From: Azophilus sp965221465
GTDB lineage: Bacteria > Pseudomonadota > Gammaproteobacteria > Pseudomonadales > Azotimanducaceae
Direction of reading: 5' to 3'
NCBI GenBank assembly: GCA_965221465.1
Contig: OZ244892.1
Span: 2,666,001-2,730,000, forward strand
DNA length: 64,000 nucleotides
In this document: piece after piece, positions 1-9,558 of the stretch
How positions within the stretch are numbered: the first letter of the stretch is position 1
Layout: every line of letters begins with the position of its first letter
The notes under the pieces: model-generated
Seen by the model: only the letters and a program-made list of their open reading frames with translations
Told to the model about the DNA's origin: nothing
Databases searched by the model: none
Made by a program: the position numbers and the translations under genes

Positions 1-1
1 G

Positions 2-694
2 GACCGGAAGAACCTGGCCGCAACGGAGGAGAAGAGCGTTCCCGTGCGGCAGATCGCGCGATTCATGTGGACCAACAGGGGCACCTTCGGCGCCATCTTC
101 TTCGGCTATGCGGCCGGCGGCATGGCGTTTTACGGGTTCATGTCCTGGGTGCCGGAATTCCTGCGCCGCAGTTACGACTGGGACATCTCCGATGCGGGCA
201 TCGTCTTCGGTGCGCAACTCATGGTGCTGGGCACGCTCGGAACCTATGCCGGCGGCTGGTTCTGCGACTGGCTGACGGCCCGCGGCTACAAGGATGCGGC
301 CATGCGCTCCCTGGCCGCGTTCTTTGCCATCGCCATGCCGTTCATGGTGATCGCACCCCTGATGCCGACTGCGGCCTGGGGTGTTCCCGCGCTGGGGGTC
401 GCGGTGTTCTTCCTGTCGCTGCAACAGGCGCTCTCGCCCGTCGCGATTCAGCTGATCACGCCCAACCGGATGCGCGCCCAGGTGGTCGCCGTGTATTTCG
501 TGATCTCGGTGTTCTCCTCCATCGCCTTCGGCTCGCTGTCGGTGGCGCTGGTGACGGAGTACGTCTTTCAGGACGAAAACGCCCTCGGCTACTCGCTTTC
601 CATCGTCTCGGCGATCACCATGACGCTCGCGGCAATCAGCCTGGCCCTGGGCATCAAACCGTACCGCAAGAGCCTCGAGCGGGCCTCCGTCTAG
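2..694 (+). CDS. MFS transporter, C-terminal part (gene cut by window start)
   Basis: The frame is open from base 2, so the gene starts upstream of the window; about 230 C-terminal residues are present. The protein is strongly hydrophobic, with about six transmembrane stretches (for example FGAIFFGYAAGGMAFYGFMS and PFMVIAPLMPTAAWG). This matches the second half of a 12-helix major facilitator. Loops rich in Arg and Asp (RRSYDWDISDAG) fit cytoplasmic faces of MFS proteins. The substrate cannot be told from this part. The stop codon TAG at 692-694 touches the start of a palindromic repeat, so the 3' untranslated region of this gene is that repeat. Confidence 0.8.
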   Translation, partial: DRKNLAATEEKSVPVRQIARFMWTNRGTFGAIFFGYAAGGMAFYGFMSWVPEFLRRSYDWDISDAGIVFGAQLMVLGTLGTYAGGWFCDWLTARGYKDAAMRSLAAFFAIAMPFMVIAPLMPTAAWGVPALGVAVFFLSLQQALSPVAIQLITPNRMRAQVVAVYFVISVFSSIAFGSLSVALVTEYVFQDENALGYSLSIVSAITMTLAAISLALGIKPYRKSLERASV

Positions 695-871
695 CCCGCA
701 AATCTCACCAACTTTCGTCGCGAGGGCGTCGAGGCGCCGTCCTGCGCGGCCGCGCGGACTGGAGGCCGATGCAGGCATACTCGACAGTATGTCAAATCGG
801 CCGAAGGGAGCACGGCCGCGCAGGGCGAGTGCATCGGCGTCCGCAGCAGAGAGTTGGTGAGATTTGCGGGC
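694..871 (-). repeat. Family A palindromic element, long form (178 bp)
   Basis: The ends are an inverted repeat, GCCCGCAAATCTCACCAAC at the left and its complement at the right. The centre is a hairpin, CATACT-CGAC-AGTATG at 776-791, so the whole element is symmetric about position 783. Read on the minus strand it is open from end to end and gives a peptide starting ARKSHQLSAADADALALRG and ending RRLDALATKVGEICG. Other copies in the window are shorter versions with the middle deleted, so this looks like the full-length form. Confidence 0.85.
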
Positions 872-873
872 TA

Positions 874-946
874 TCCCGGATCCGTCATCGACTTCCTGCT
901 GCTGACGCCGATGAACTCGCGACAAGAGTTGGTGACGGATACGGGC
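874..946 (+). repeat. Family A palindromic element, short form
   Basis: This lies directly beside the long copy at 694-871. The inverted ends are CCCGGATCCGTCATCGACTT and its imperfect complement ending GGTGACGGATACGGGC. The plus-strand frame is open and encodes RIRHRLPAADADELATRVG followed by DGYG. That is almost the same peptide as the copy inside thiO, although the nucleotides differ. Confidence 0.8.
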
Positions 947-967
947 TGGAACTGACCGGCAAGCGGC

Positions 968-1044
968 TGGTGGGCCCACCAGGACTCGAACCTGGGACCA
1001 ATGGATTATGAGTCCACTGCTCTAACCAACTGAGCTATAGGCCC
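968..1044 (-). tRNA. ileX: tRNA-Ile2 (anticodon CAU, lysidine-modified type), CCA encoded
   Basis: A complete 77-nt cloverleaf on the minus strand: acceptor GGGCCTA/TGGGCCC, D-arm GCTC-AGTTGGTTA-GAGC, anticodon loop CTCATAA, T-arm CCAGG-TTCGAGT-CCTGG, and an encoded CCA. The anticodon CAU could mean Met or Ile2. The acceptor pairs C4-G69 and C5-G68 are the pairs TilS recognises in Escherichia coli tRNA-Ile2; elongator tRNA-Met has other pairs there. I therefore call it the AUA-reading isoleucine tRNA. It lies just downstream of rpoD, in the same direction. Confidence 0.85.
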
Positions 1045-1078
1045 GTTCGGCCGAAATACAAATCCCTGCTTCGGCCTG

Positions 1079-2914
<1,836 letters not shown>

Positions 2915-3025
2915 GACGCCTCGACGAGTTGATTGGGCCGGAACGGCTCCGGCATTACCGCCCGCCCCGCTTCAGCGAAAGACGCGCCCACCAGCACGGA
3001 GTTCGTTGATCGGGACAAACGGGTA

Positions 3026-3031
3026 ATTATA
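3026..3031 (-). promoter_or_regulatory. Possible -10 box upstream of rpoD
   Basis: On the minus strand the sequence reads TATAAT, a perfect -10 match, about 112 bp before the rpoD start and inside the 255-bp dnaG-rpoD gap. I see no good -35 hexamer at 16-18 bp (only a weak TTCCGC), so this is suggestive. Separate rpoD promoters in this gap are known in related bacteria. Confidence 0.3.
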
Positions 3032-3169
3032 TACCTCCTGCAAGTGGGGCGGAATCGCCAATTTTCAAGGCTCTCGGCGGACGATTGGGCAACTGTTGTG
3101 CTCGCCGCGCGCAGCGACCTTGCCTCGGCGGGCCTGTCGCCCCAAACAAGGCAACAGAACCGGCGGAAG

Positions 3170-4897
3170 TCATCCCGGGCTGCCCGTCCGGGCGCCCTGT
3201 TCCAGCGACCAGAAGCGGGCCAGTTTCTCCCGCGACGGGTCTTCTCGCATCTCGTTGACGAGGCGTTTGCGTTCGTGCCGGTGCGCCGCGGCAACGAGCC
3301 GGGCAACGCCATCGGAAAACTCCGCCGCCTGTGCCTCCTCCGGCAGTTCGTTGCGCCGGCCGTACAGGCGCACCAGCTCTTCATGGCGCCGGTCGCCCGC
3401 CCAGCGGCCGAGAATCTGCGCCGAATCTGCATCCGGGTGTTCCGCGACGTACTTGACCACGTTGCGAAACAGGCTCTCTCCATCGCGATCGACGATCGCT
3501 GTCACCTGCTCGACGGCAAGTGTGCGCAGCAGGCCGGGACGCCGCAACAGCATGGCGAGCAGGTGTTCCACCAGGCCTCGGGTTCCCCGTCTGGCTACAC
3601 CGGCGGGGGGCCGGGTTGCCGCAGCGGCCGTCGCTACGGACCGGTCGGGCCGGAGACCCGTGAGTTCCCGCACCCGCGCCGACATCAGGTCCTTGAGCGC
3701 GCCGGCCGGCACCCGGTCGACGTACGGCATCGCCAGGCTGGCGAGCTTCGCCCGATCGTCGATGGCATCGAGATCGAGCCCGCCCACGAGTTCCCCGAAC
3801 AGGTACTCGATGGCCGGGGTCGCGTCTTCCAGCCGGGCAAGGAAGTCCGGAGCGCCCTCTTTGCGGACCAGGCTGTCCGGGTCTTCTCCCTCCGGCAGAA
3901 ACATGTATTTCAGGCGCCGGCCGTCGCTCAGGGTGGGCAGCGCGTTCTCGAGCGCCCGCCAGGCGGCGCGCCGGCCGGCCCGGTCGCCGTCGAAACAGCA
4001 AACCACCTCATCGACATGGCGGTAGAGCTTCCGGTAATGGCTCTCGCCGGATGCGGTGCCGAGGGTGGCGACGGCATTGGCCACACCGCACTGCGCCAAG
4101 GCGATGACGTCCATGTATCCCTCGACCACGATCAGCCGTTCGAGCCTGCGCACGGATTTGCGGGCTTCGAACAGACCGTAGAGTTCCTCGCCCTTGTGGA
4201 AGATCGGCGTTTCCGGGGAGTTCAGATACTTGGGCCCATCGCCATCGCCGAGCAGGCGCCCGCCGAAGGCGATGACGCGGCCCCGAATATCCCTTATGGG
4301 AAACAGGATGCGGCCGCGAAACCGGTCGTAGACGTTGCCCCTGTCGTTCCGGCTCACCAGGCCCGCTTCGAGCAGCACCTTGCCGCCGCCGTTGGAACCC
4401 AGGGCTTTCTGCACGCCGTCCCACGAATCCGGCGCGTAACCGAGACCGAATTCCTTCGCCACCGTGCCGCTCAGGCCGCGGGACTCGAGATAGTCGACGG
4501 CCTGCTTCGAACCCTTCAACTGTTGCCGGTAGTAGCGCTCGGCCCGCTGCATGATTTCGTAGAGCCCGCTGTTGTCGCGTTGCGGCCGGCTCGTGCGTTG
4601 CCGCGGGACTTCCACTCCCACTCCAGCCGCCAGAGACTCCACGGCCTCGACGAACGGCAACCGTTCGTACTCCATCAAAAAGGTGAGTGCCGTACCGCTC
4701 GCACCGCAGCCGAAGCAATAGTAGAACTGCTTGTCCTGGCTGACGGTGAAAGACGGTGTTTTTTCGTCGTGGAACGGGCAGCGAGCCTGGTGGTCCTTCC
4801 CTGCCTTCTTGAGCGGCACCCGGTCGCCGATCACACTGAGAATGTCGACGCGACCCAGCAGATCGTTGATGAAGGACTGGGGAATCTGGCCGGCCAT
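3170..4897 (-). CDS. dnaG: DNA primase DnaG
   Basis: It makes RNA primers at the replication fork with DnaB helicase. Length is 575 residues, close to E. coli (581). The N-terminal CHC2-type zinc ribbon is visible: C40, H43, C61, C64 (CPFHDEKTPSF and YYCFGCGASG). The TOPRIM catalytic core follows, with the acidic glutamate in LIVVEGYMDVIAL and the metal-binding aspartates in CCFDGDRAGRR. The C-terminal helical part should bind DnaB. I chose ATG 4897 (MAGQIPQSFINDLL) because this is the conserved N-terminus; an upstream in-frame ATG would add unrelated residues. It is co-directional with rpoD. Confidence 0.97.
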   Translation of the reverse strand: MAGQIPQSFINDLLGRVDILSVIGDRVPLKKAGKDHQARCPFHDEKTPSFTVSQDKQFYYCFGCGASGTALTFLMEYERLPFVEAVESLAAGVGVEVPRQRTSRPQRDNSGLYEIMQRAERYYRQQLKGSKQAVDYLESRGLSGTVAKEFGLGYAPDSWDGVQKALGSNGGGKVLLEAGLVSRNDRGNVYDRFRGRILFPIRDIRGRVIAFGGRLLGDGDGPKYLNSPETPIFHKGEELYGLFEARKSVRRLERLIVVEGYMDVIALAQCGVANAVATLGTASGESHYRKLYRHVDEVVCCFDGDRAGRRAAWRALENALPTLSDGRRLKYMFLPEGEDPDSLVRKEGAPDFLARLEDATPAIEYLFGELVGGLDLDAIDDRAKLASLAMPYVDRVPAGALKDLMSARVRELTGLRPDRSVATAAAATRPPAGVARRGTRGLVEHLLAMLLRRPGLLRTLAVEQVTAIVDRDGESLFRNVVKYVAEHPDADSAQILGRWAGDRRHEELVRLYGRRNELPEEAQAAEFSDGVARLVAAAHRHERKRLVNEMREDPSREKLARFWSLEQGARTGSPG

Positions 4898-5016
4898 CTC
4901 GCCGCCTAGAATACTCCAGCGGCGTGTTCGATTACAGGAAAAACGGACCAGACCGGAGCAGGCAGGCACGCTCGGCCGACGCACACTGCGGTGCGGCTCG
5001 AACCGGGGTGACCACG

Positions 5017-5260
5017 CTAATGAAAGGAGTTTTCCAAGTGGTTGATTGTATTGAATTCGTTAACGTGAGGAACCGTTTCTTCGATCCAGCTCCGCGAACC
5101 GGTATGCGGTACGCGCATACGGCTCGCCGAATGGCACGCCAAGCGGACCTGCTTACCGCTACGATGGGCGCAAGTACGAGCTTTAAAGGTGCCGGATACG
5201 CGCACCGCACACCGGTTCTCTCCCAGCGGTTGTCAGGTGTTCCTTGCGCGTCCTCGTCCC
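5017..5260 (+). repeat. Family C structured repeat, complete copy
   Basis: This fills most of the 399-bp gap between dnaG and yqeY. It begins with a conserved block (GTTTTCCAAGTGGTTGATT, then TATTGAATTCG) and contains two long complementary arms, 5094-5120 and 5193-5220, built on GAACCGGTATGCGGTACGCG and its near-complement. A smaller hairpin, TATGCGGTACGCGCATA, lies within the left arm. It is about 80% similar by eye to the copy at 34236-34462. No gene is evident in the rest of the gap. Confidence 0.8.
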
Positions 5261-5296
5261 GGCGCGCCGGGTTTGGGACTCGCATGAAGACAGCCC

Positions 5297-5743
5297 TCAG
5301 TTGAGCCGGGCCTTGACCTTGGCGCTGAGTGCGCCGATGTCGGTGCGGCCCTGCACGTCCGCCTTCAGCCGCCCCATGACCTTGCCCATGTCGCGCATGC
5401 CGGAAGCGCCCGTCGCCGAGATTGCAGCATCGATCAGGCTCTCGACTTCCGCCTCGGACAGCGGTTCGGGCATGAACGTGGCGATGACGTCCAGTTCGAA
5501 CTGTTCCCGATCTGCGAGGTCGTCACGGCCCGCATCGCGGAACTGGCCGAGGCTGTCGTTGCGCTGCTTCAGCATGCGGGTCAGCACCGCGACCACCTCG
5601 GGGTCGTCGAGGTCCTTGCGCTCGTCGACCTCCACCCGCTTGATCTCGGCATTGATCAGCCTGAGTGCGGCGAGGCGCGGCTTGTCCCGGGCCTTCATGG
5701 CCGATCGGGTGGCTTCCTGAATTCGGAGTTTGAGCTGGCTCAT
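5297..5743 (-). CDS. yqeY: GatB/YqeY domain protein
   Basis: A 148-residue protein of the YqeY family. It shares its helical domain with the tail of GatB, the tRNA-binding subunit of the Glu-tRNA(Gln) amidotransferase. It opens MSQLKLRIQEATRSAMKARDKPR and contains the family pattern around MRDMGKVMGRLKADVQGR. The length is typical. It lies just downstream of rpsU in the same direction, the usual gammaproteobacterial arrangement. The biochemical role of stand-alone YqeY is unsettled; a link to tRNA-dependent amidation is inferred from homology only. Confidence 0.93.
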   Translation of the reverse strand: MSQLKLRIQEATRSAMKARDKPRLAALRLINAEIKRVEVDERKDLDDPEVVAVLTRMLKQRNDSLGQFRDAGRDDLADREQFELDVIATFMPEPLSEAEVESLIDAAISATGASGMRDMGKVMGRLKADVQGRTDIGALSAKVKARLN

Positions 5744-5843
5744 GGCTTGCTGCCGGACACTCGTGTCCTGACTGACAGGTTTTTTGCGTTTGCGCGTGCC
5801 GTTCGGGGCACGGGGACAACGTGCGGCTCGCCGCCGCCGCGAA

Positions 5844-6059
5844 TCAGTAGGACTTCTCGAACCGGCGGGCTTCGCGCTGCAGTTTCTTCAGGTGTCGCTT
5901 CACCGCAGCGGCCGCCTTGCGCTTGCGCGCCGCTGTCGGCTTCTCGTAGTACTCGCGGCGGCGCACCTCGGAGAGGATGCCCGCTTTCTCGCAGGAGCGC
6001 TTGAAACGCCTCAAGGCGACATCGAACGGTTCGTTCTCCTTGACCCGTACGTGCGGCAT
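5844..6059 (-). CDS. rpsU: 30S ribosomal protein bS21
   Basis: A 71-residue, very basic protein (MPHVRVKENEPFDVALRRFK, then KRHLKKLQREARRFEKSY) that matches bS21 along its full length. bS21 sits on the 30S platform near the anti-Shine-Dalgarno region and helps translation initiation. ATG 6059 is chosen because MPHVRVKENE is the conserved start; an in-frame codon 21 bp upstream would add MQPESSS. It heads the rpsU-yqeY pair and lies divergent to tsaD, the standard arrangement. Confidence 0.97.
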   Translation of the reverse strand: MPHVRVKENEPFDVALRRFKRSCEKAGILSEVRRREYYEKPTAARKRKAAAAVKRHLKKLQREARRFEKSY

Positions 6060-6189
6060 GGAGCTTGACTCTGGTTGCAAGGGGCGGCGATTTTACTGGA
6101 AAAGCCGCGACGCGCAAAATGGCGCGGAACCGCCGCGATTCAGGCCTTGCGGAACTGCCGGATGCCGGCCGCGGACGATGCCCTGCGTC

Positions 6190-6225
6190 GGCGCGCTCGG
6201 CGCGCTCGGCGCGCTCGGCGCCTCG
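6190..6225. repeat. Short tandem repeat, 9-bp unit GGCGCGCTC
   Basis: Three perfect copies of GGCGCGCTC and a fourth degenerate one lie in the divergent rpsU-tsaD intergenic region. The repeat is 30 bp before the tsaD start and could vary in copy number by slippage. Confidence 0.8.
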
Positions 6226-6254
6226 AGAAAACCACGCCTGACAGGAAATTGGAC

Positions 6255-7277
6255 ATGCTGGTGCTTGGAATCGAAACATCCTGCGACGAAACCGGAGTCG
6301 CGCTCTACGACTCCCACGCGGGCCTGCTTGCGAACCTGTTGCACAGCCAGGTCGACCTGCACGCCACCTACGGCGGCGTGGTGCCGGAACTGGCCTCGCG
6401 CGACCACATCCGCAAGATCGTGCCGCTGACCCGGGCGGCGCTCGAGGCGGCGAACCGCGACAAGAGCGCTCTCGACGGCATCGCCTACACCGCCGGGCCG
6501 GGGCTGATGGGCGCCCTCCTGGTCGGCGCCGGCTTCGGCCGCAGCCTTGCCTGGTCCCTGGGAATCCCGGCCCTGGCCGTCCATCACATGGAAGCGCACC
6601 TGCTCGCACCGCTGATGGATGCTGCACAACCGCCGTTACCCTTCGTCGCCCTCCTGGTTTCAGGCGGCCACACGCAACTGGTCGAAGTCAACGGCATCGG
6701 CGCCTACACCATGCTCGGCGAGTCGCTGGACGATGCCGCCGGCGAAGCCTTCGACAAGGCGGCGAAGATGCTCGGGCTCGGCTATCCCGGCGGCCCGCAC
6801 ATCGCCCGCAGCGCCATCGACGGCGACCCGGCGCGTTTTCGCTTCCCCCGGCCCATGACCGACCGCCCCGGCCTCGATTTCAGCTTCAGCGGGCTGAAGA
6901 CGTTCACGCTGAACACGGTGAAAGCCCAGGAACCGCTGACCGCGCAGGACCGCGCCGACATCGCCCGCTGCTTCGAGGAAGCGGTGGTCGACACCCTGGC
7001 GATCAAGTGCCGCCGGGCCATCGACGAAACCGGCGCAAGACACCTGGTGATCGCCGGCGGCGTCAGTGCCAATACCCGCTTGCGGCAACGGTTGGAAACG
7101 AAGCTCGATGCCGCGGTGCACTACGCCGAACCGTCGCTCTGCACCGACAACGGCGCCATGGTCGCGTTTGCCGGCTGTCAGCGCCTGCTCGCCGGCGAAA
7201 CCGAGCCGCTGCGCATCGCCACCCGCGCCCGCTGGCCCATCACCGAACTCACTCCTGCCGGCGGCGCCGACGACTGA
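6255..7277 (+). CDS. tsaD: tRNA N6-threonylcarbamoyladenosine transferase TsaD
   Basis: With TsaB and TsaE, TsaD transfers the threonylcarbamoyl group from threonylcarbamoyl-AMP to A37 of ANN-decoding tRNAs. It has 340 residues. The N-terminus MLVLGIETSCDETGVALYD is canonical. The metal-binding HMEAH motif and the ASKHA-fold nucleotide motif LVSGGHTQL are present. ATG 6255 gives the family N-terminus; the frame is open further upstream but those residues have no family match. It is transcribed away from rpsU, as in many gammaproteobacteria. The window also holds a tRNA-Ile2 that would be a t6A substrate. Confidence 0.97.
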   Translation: MLVLGIETSCDETGVALYDSHAGLLANLLHSQVDLHATYGGVVPELASRDHIRKIVPLTRAALEAANRDKSALDGIAYTAGPGLMGALLVGAGFGRSLAWSLGIPALAVHHMEAHLLAPLMDAAQPPLPFVALLVSGGHTQLVEVNGIGAYTMLGESLDDAAGEAFDKAAKMLGLGYPGGPHIARSAIDGDPARFRFPRPMTDRPGLDFSFSGLKTFTLNTVKAQEPLTAQDRADIARCFEEAVVDTLAIKCRRAIDETGARHLVIAGGVSANTRLRQRLETKLDAAVHYAEPSLCTDNGAMVAFAGCQRLLAGETEPLRIATRARWPITELTPAGGADD

Positions 7278-7298
7278 CTCGACGAATGGGCCGCGCAT

Positions 7299-7471
7299 TC
7301 AACGCGGCCGATGCAGCAAGTCCCAGAAGGCGCGCGGCGTAACGACGTCAAAGGGCTCGTCGTGTTGTGCATCGAGCAGGGGGGTCAGTCGTCCCCATGG
7401 TCCCGCATGGCCAATGCAGGCGGTGTGGAGTCGGAATCCCATCCGGTAAGCGTTATGGCATATGCAGCTTG
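7299..7471 (-). pseudogene. Possible remnant of a PIN-type (VapC) toxin C-terminus
   Basis: This lies directly downstream of the CopG-type antitoxin, where a toxin gene would be expected. The minus-strand frame ends with PFDVVTPRAFWDLLHRPR, which resembles the C-terminal strand and helix of VapC-like PIN toxins (typically VVTPREFL). No start, acidic catalytic residues or full domain can be found, so the rest of the toxin has apparently been deleted. Weak evidence based on one short motif. Confidence 0.3.
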
Positions 7472-7687
7472 TCAGGAGATTTCTGCAAAGACATCGTCGT
7501 CGGTCAACCAGCCCCGCGCTTCGGCAAACGGGGCCAGATTGCGCCGGATATCTTCCAGACGCGCAAGGGCGAGTTGCCGTCTGAGAGCATCCCTGGCGAA
7601 TTCGCTTTTGCGTTGCCCGGTGCGCGTGACGAGTTCGGTCAATTCGGACTCCAGCTTTTCGTCGAGCCAAATCGTCAATGTGGCCAT
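7472..7687 (-). CDS. CopG/ribbon-helix-helix antitoxin-like protein
   Basis: A 71-residue protein with an N-terminal ribbon-helix-helix: the strand MATLTIWLDEKLESEL is followed by two helices including RTGQRKSEFARDALRRQL. The C-terminal tail (FAEARGWLTDDDVFAEIS) is the type that wraps around a partner toxin. No intact toxin gene follows, only a fragment with a VapC-like end. It may therefore be an orphan antitoxin or a small DNA-binding regulator. Confidence 0.75.
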   Translation of the reverse strand: MATLTIWLDEKLESELTELVTRTGQRKSEFARDALRRQLALARLEDIRRNLAPFAEARGWLTDDDVFAEIS

Positions 7688-7800
7688 GAATCACAACGTA
7701 CTACAGGTTCGCGCGTGAGCCCAACATGCCGCGGTTATATGTGCGCTCGCACGTGCCGAGAAGCACAATCGCCGTCGCGCTTTTGCTGGCAGCAACAGGC

Positions 7801-8079
7801 TTACGGCACCCTGCCACCCGATACGATGCTTCGAACTCCCTTGCTCAGTTTCGCCGTTGCTTGGATTCTCTGAGTACCGGAAACAAGGTTCGGCACCGCA
7901 TCGTCGAACGTTCGGACCTTGATCCTACCGGTGCTTACGGCTTGCAAGAGCCTGTTCTGGAACTCTGCCCGGCAAACGCCAGGATGCCTGGCCTTGCGAT
8001 GCTGGTCCGCGTGCGTCAACCACATTTTCTTGCCGCAGATCGGACACGTCAGCAGATAGGAGCGATACCCCTTGCCCAT
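7801..8079 (-). CDS. Small protein with a Cys2-His-Cys zinc-finger-like motif
   Basis: A 92-residue protein I do not recognise. The N-terminal half has a likely zinc site, CPICGKKMWLTHADQHRKAR followed by HPGVC (Cys-X2-Cys, a histidine cluster, then Cys). The C-terminal half is basic (RIKVRTFDDAVPN, TAKLSKGVRSIV), as in nucleic-acid binders. Its start codon overlaps the stop codon of the 337-residue gene upstream (TGATG), so the two are translationally coupled. Function is unknown; an accessory DNA- or RNA-binding role for its operon is a guess. Confidence 0.65.
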   Translation of the reverse strand: MGKGYRSYLLTCPICGKKMWLTHADQHRKARHPGVCRAEFQNRLLQAVSTGRIKVRTFDDAVPNLVSGTQRIQATAKLSKGVRSIVSGGRVP

Positions 8080-9092
8080 CAAGCGCTCCCTTGAACATGT
8101 TCCCGCACCGGGCGTGGTTTGCCCAGTGCAACCACGTGCGGAATCTCGACGGTCTCGTTGTCCGGCAAGGGCTCGCTTCCTTTCGCTTTTGCTTTCTCGG
8201 CGATGCTTTTCAGCCACCGGAGCTTGTCGCTGCCGGCTACGGCCGGTGCATCGCCGCCGTAGTAGTCGAACCAGGGCAGGCCGCGGCGGGCATAGTCCTC
8301 GGCCGTCGGCGGTTTGCCGGGCGGCTGCTCGCCCGTGATTGCCTTCCACTGGGCGGTGTTGACGAGAGAGACGAAGCAACGGCTGCCGTGCCGCTGATCC
8401 CAGGCATCGAGTCCGTATGGGTCTTCATCGATTTTCTGCTTCATCCGCCCGCCTGGCGCCAGGCCCATGCCGTACCGCGGCGAAACCGAGTAGCACGCAT
8501 CTTCTTCGAGGCCCATGAAGCGAGATACCGGCATCGCCCTGGCTCGCTCTGCCAAGATCGCCTCGTATCGCGCCGCTTTCATGGGGTAGGCGATCAACTG
8601 CAATCCACCGTGCGTGGCGGCTCCCGTAAGCTGTTCCTCCACCGTATAACCCTCGCCAAGCGGCATGGCGACGAACTGCCGGATCACTCCTTTCTCGACA
8701 CAATACCCGTCGAGCCAGGGTTGCTCGGGCAGCACCGCGTAATCCTGCGGGTCTCCGTTCAGCCCGTCTTTCCATGGGTCGCCGGTAATCGCGCAAATCT
8801 TGCCAGTCGCCACCTTCACGGCGAACGGATAGCGCGACTGAAACCGGATCCAGAGCGCCTCCGCCTGGTACATCGGCGCAATGACGCCACCTCGAACCCG
8901 CCAGGTATCCGGGACGCGCGAGGCGTAGTCGTCGAGATGACGCAGCGGAAATGCTCCCAACCCGGGCGGCAGCGGATAGTCGCGGCCGTCGTCGGGTATG
9001 CGCAGAGTGCGCTGAAACTGAATGCTGCAATGCGCATCCGCGCGGACCTCGTCGTTGCTGAATTGCAGCCGGTCGTTCTCGAGTACGATCAT
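8079..9092 (-). CDS. Conserved hypothetical protein, 337 aa, in operon with an XRE regulator
   Basis: I do not recognise this family by function. It is soluble, with no signal peptide or membrane segment. It is rich in Trp, Tyr and Pro, with motifs such as VIAPMYQAEALWIRF, CAITGDPWKDGLNGD, YCVEKGVIRQFVAMPLGEGY, GGLQLIAYPMK and GLAPGGRMKQKI. It follows the XRE regulator by 24 bp and overlaps the downstream zinc-finger gene, so the three form an operon. The operon sits between cca and the CopG remnant in an accessory patch, which suggests lateral transfer. A stress, defence or toxin role is possible but not shown by the sequence. Confidence 0.7.
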   Translation of the reverse strand: MIVLENDRLQFSNDEVRADAHCSIQFQRTLRIPDDGRDYPLPPGLGAFPLRHLDDYASRVPDTWRVRGGVIAPMYQAEALWIRFQSRYPFAVKVATGKICAITGDPWKDGLNGDPQDYAVLPEQPWLDGYCVEKGVIRQFVAMPLGEGYTVEEQLTGAATHGGLQLIAYPMKAARYEAILAERARAMPVSRFMGLEEDACYSVSPRYGMGLAPGGRMKQKIDEDPYGLDAWDQRHGSRCFVSLVNTAQWKAITGEQPPGKPPTAEDYARRGLPWFDYYGGDAPAVAGSDKLRWLKSIAEKAKAKGSEPLPDNETVEIPHVVALGKPRPVREHVQGSA

Positions 9093-9116
9093 CGGTGTTC
9101 CTCGTTTTCAATTTGT

Positions 9117-9470
9117 CTACCAATCGCCATCGCGCACTTCGCGCACCACCCGCAGAACCGCTTCGTCGGGCGCTTCCTTCAACTGCCGTATCAGGTCCGC
9201 AAACAGCCGCGGCCGCTTGCGGATGATCGCCTGCAGGTCGGCCGACACCTTGCCGGCAAGCGCCAGCATCACATCCGGGTCTTCGCCAAGCTCGTTGGCC
9301 AGGCGCACCGTCGTCGCTTCCGATGGCGGCGCCACCTCACCCCGCTCAATCTTGCTGAGGTAAGCCGGTTCGATGCCGACACGCCGCGCAACCTGCCGGA
9401 CCGAATAGCGCCGGTCGTCCCGGCGCAGACGTTCCCGGATCGTGCGGACCCTGGGGCCGAAGTGCGTCAT
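9117..9470 (-). CDS. XRE-family helix-turn-helix regulator
   Basis: A 117-residue protein with a classic Cro/CI helix-turn-helix at residues 21-60 (YSVRQVARRVGIEPAYLSKI, then ERGEVAPPSE). A C-terminal helical extension (DLQAIIRKRPRLFADLIRQL) probably mediates dimerisation. It opens a three-gene unit with the 337-residue protein and the zinc-finger protein downstream, and most likely represses that unit. The 89-bp spacer from cca suggests its own promoter. Confidence 0.85.
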   Translation of the reverse strand: MTHFGPRVRTIRERLRRDDRRYSVRQVARRVGIEPAYLSKIERGEVAPPSEATTVRLANELGEDPDVMLALAGKVSADLQAIIRKRPRLFADLIRQLKEAPDEAVLRVVREVRDGDW

Positions 9471-9558
9471 GTGTCGTATTTACTACACACTTTGGCGCCA
9501 GTCAAGCCATGGCACTGGCTGAGAGCCAGAATCGCACTCGGGCCGGGGCATTGCCTTC

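Noticed and set aside
67..1011. 314-codon frame across the MFS gene end, the repeats and the tRNA
   Set aside because: Its first part is an out-of-frame reading of the transporter and its end runs through a tRNA. Only the repeat-derived peptide part is of interest, and it is described under family A.
968..1044. Elongator tRNA-Met
   Set aside because: Anticodon CAU fits, but the C4-G69 and C5-G68 acceptor pairs match tRNA-Ile2, the TilS substrate, rather than tRNA-Met.
5017..5260. CRISPR array
   Set aside because: Repeats in the window are dispersed single elements with inverted arms, not regularly spaced direct repeats with spacers. No cas genes are present.
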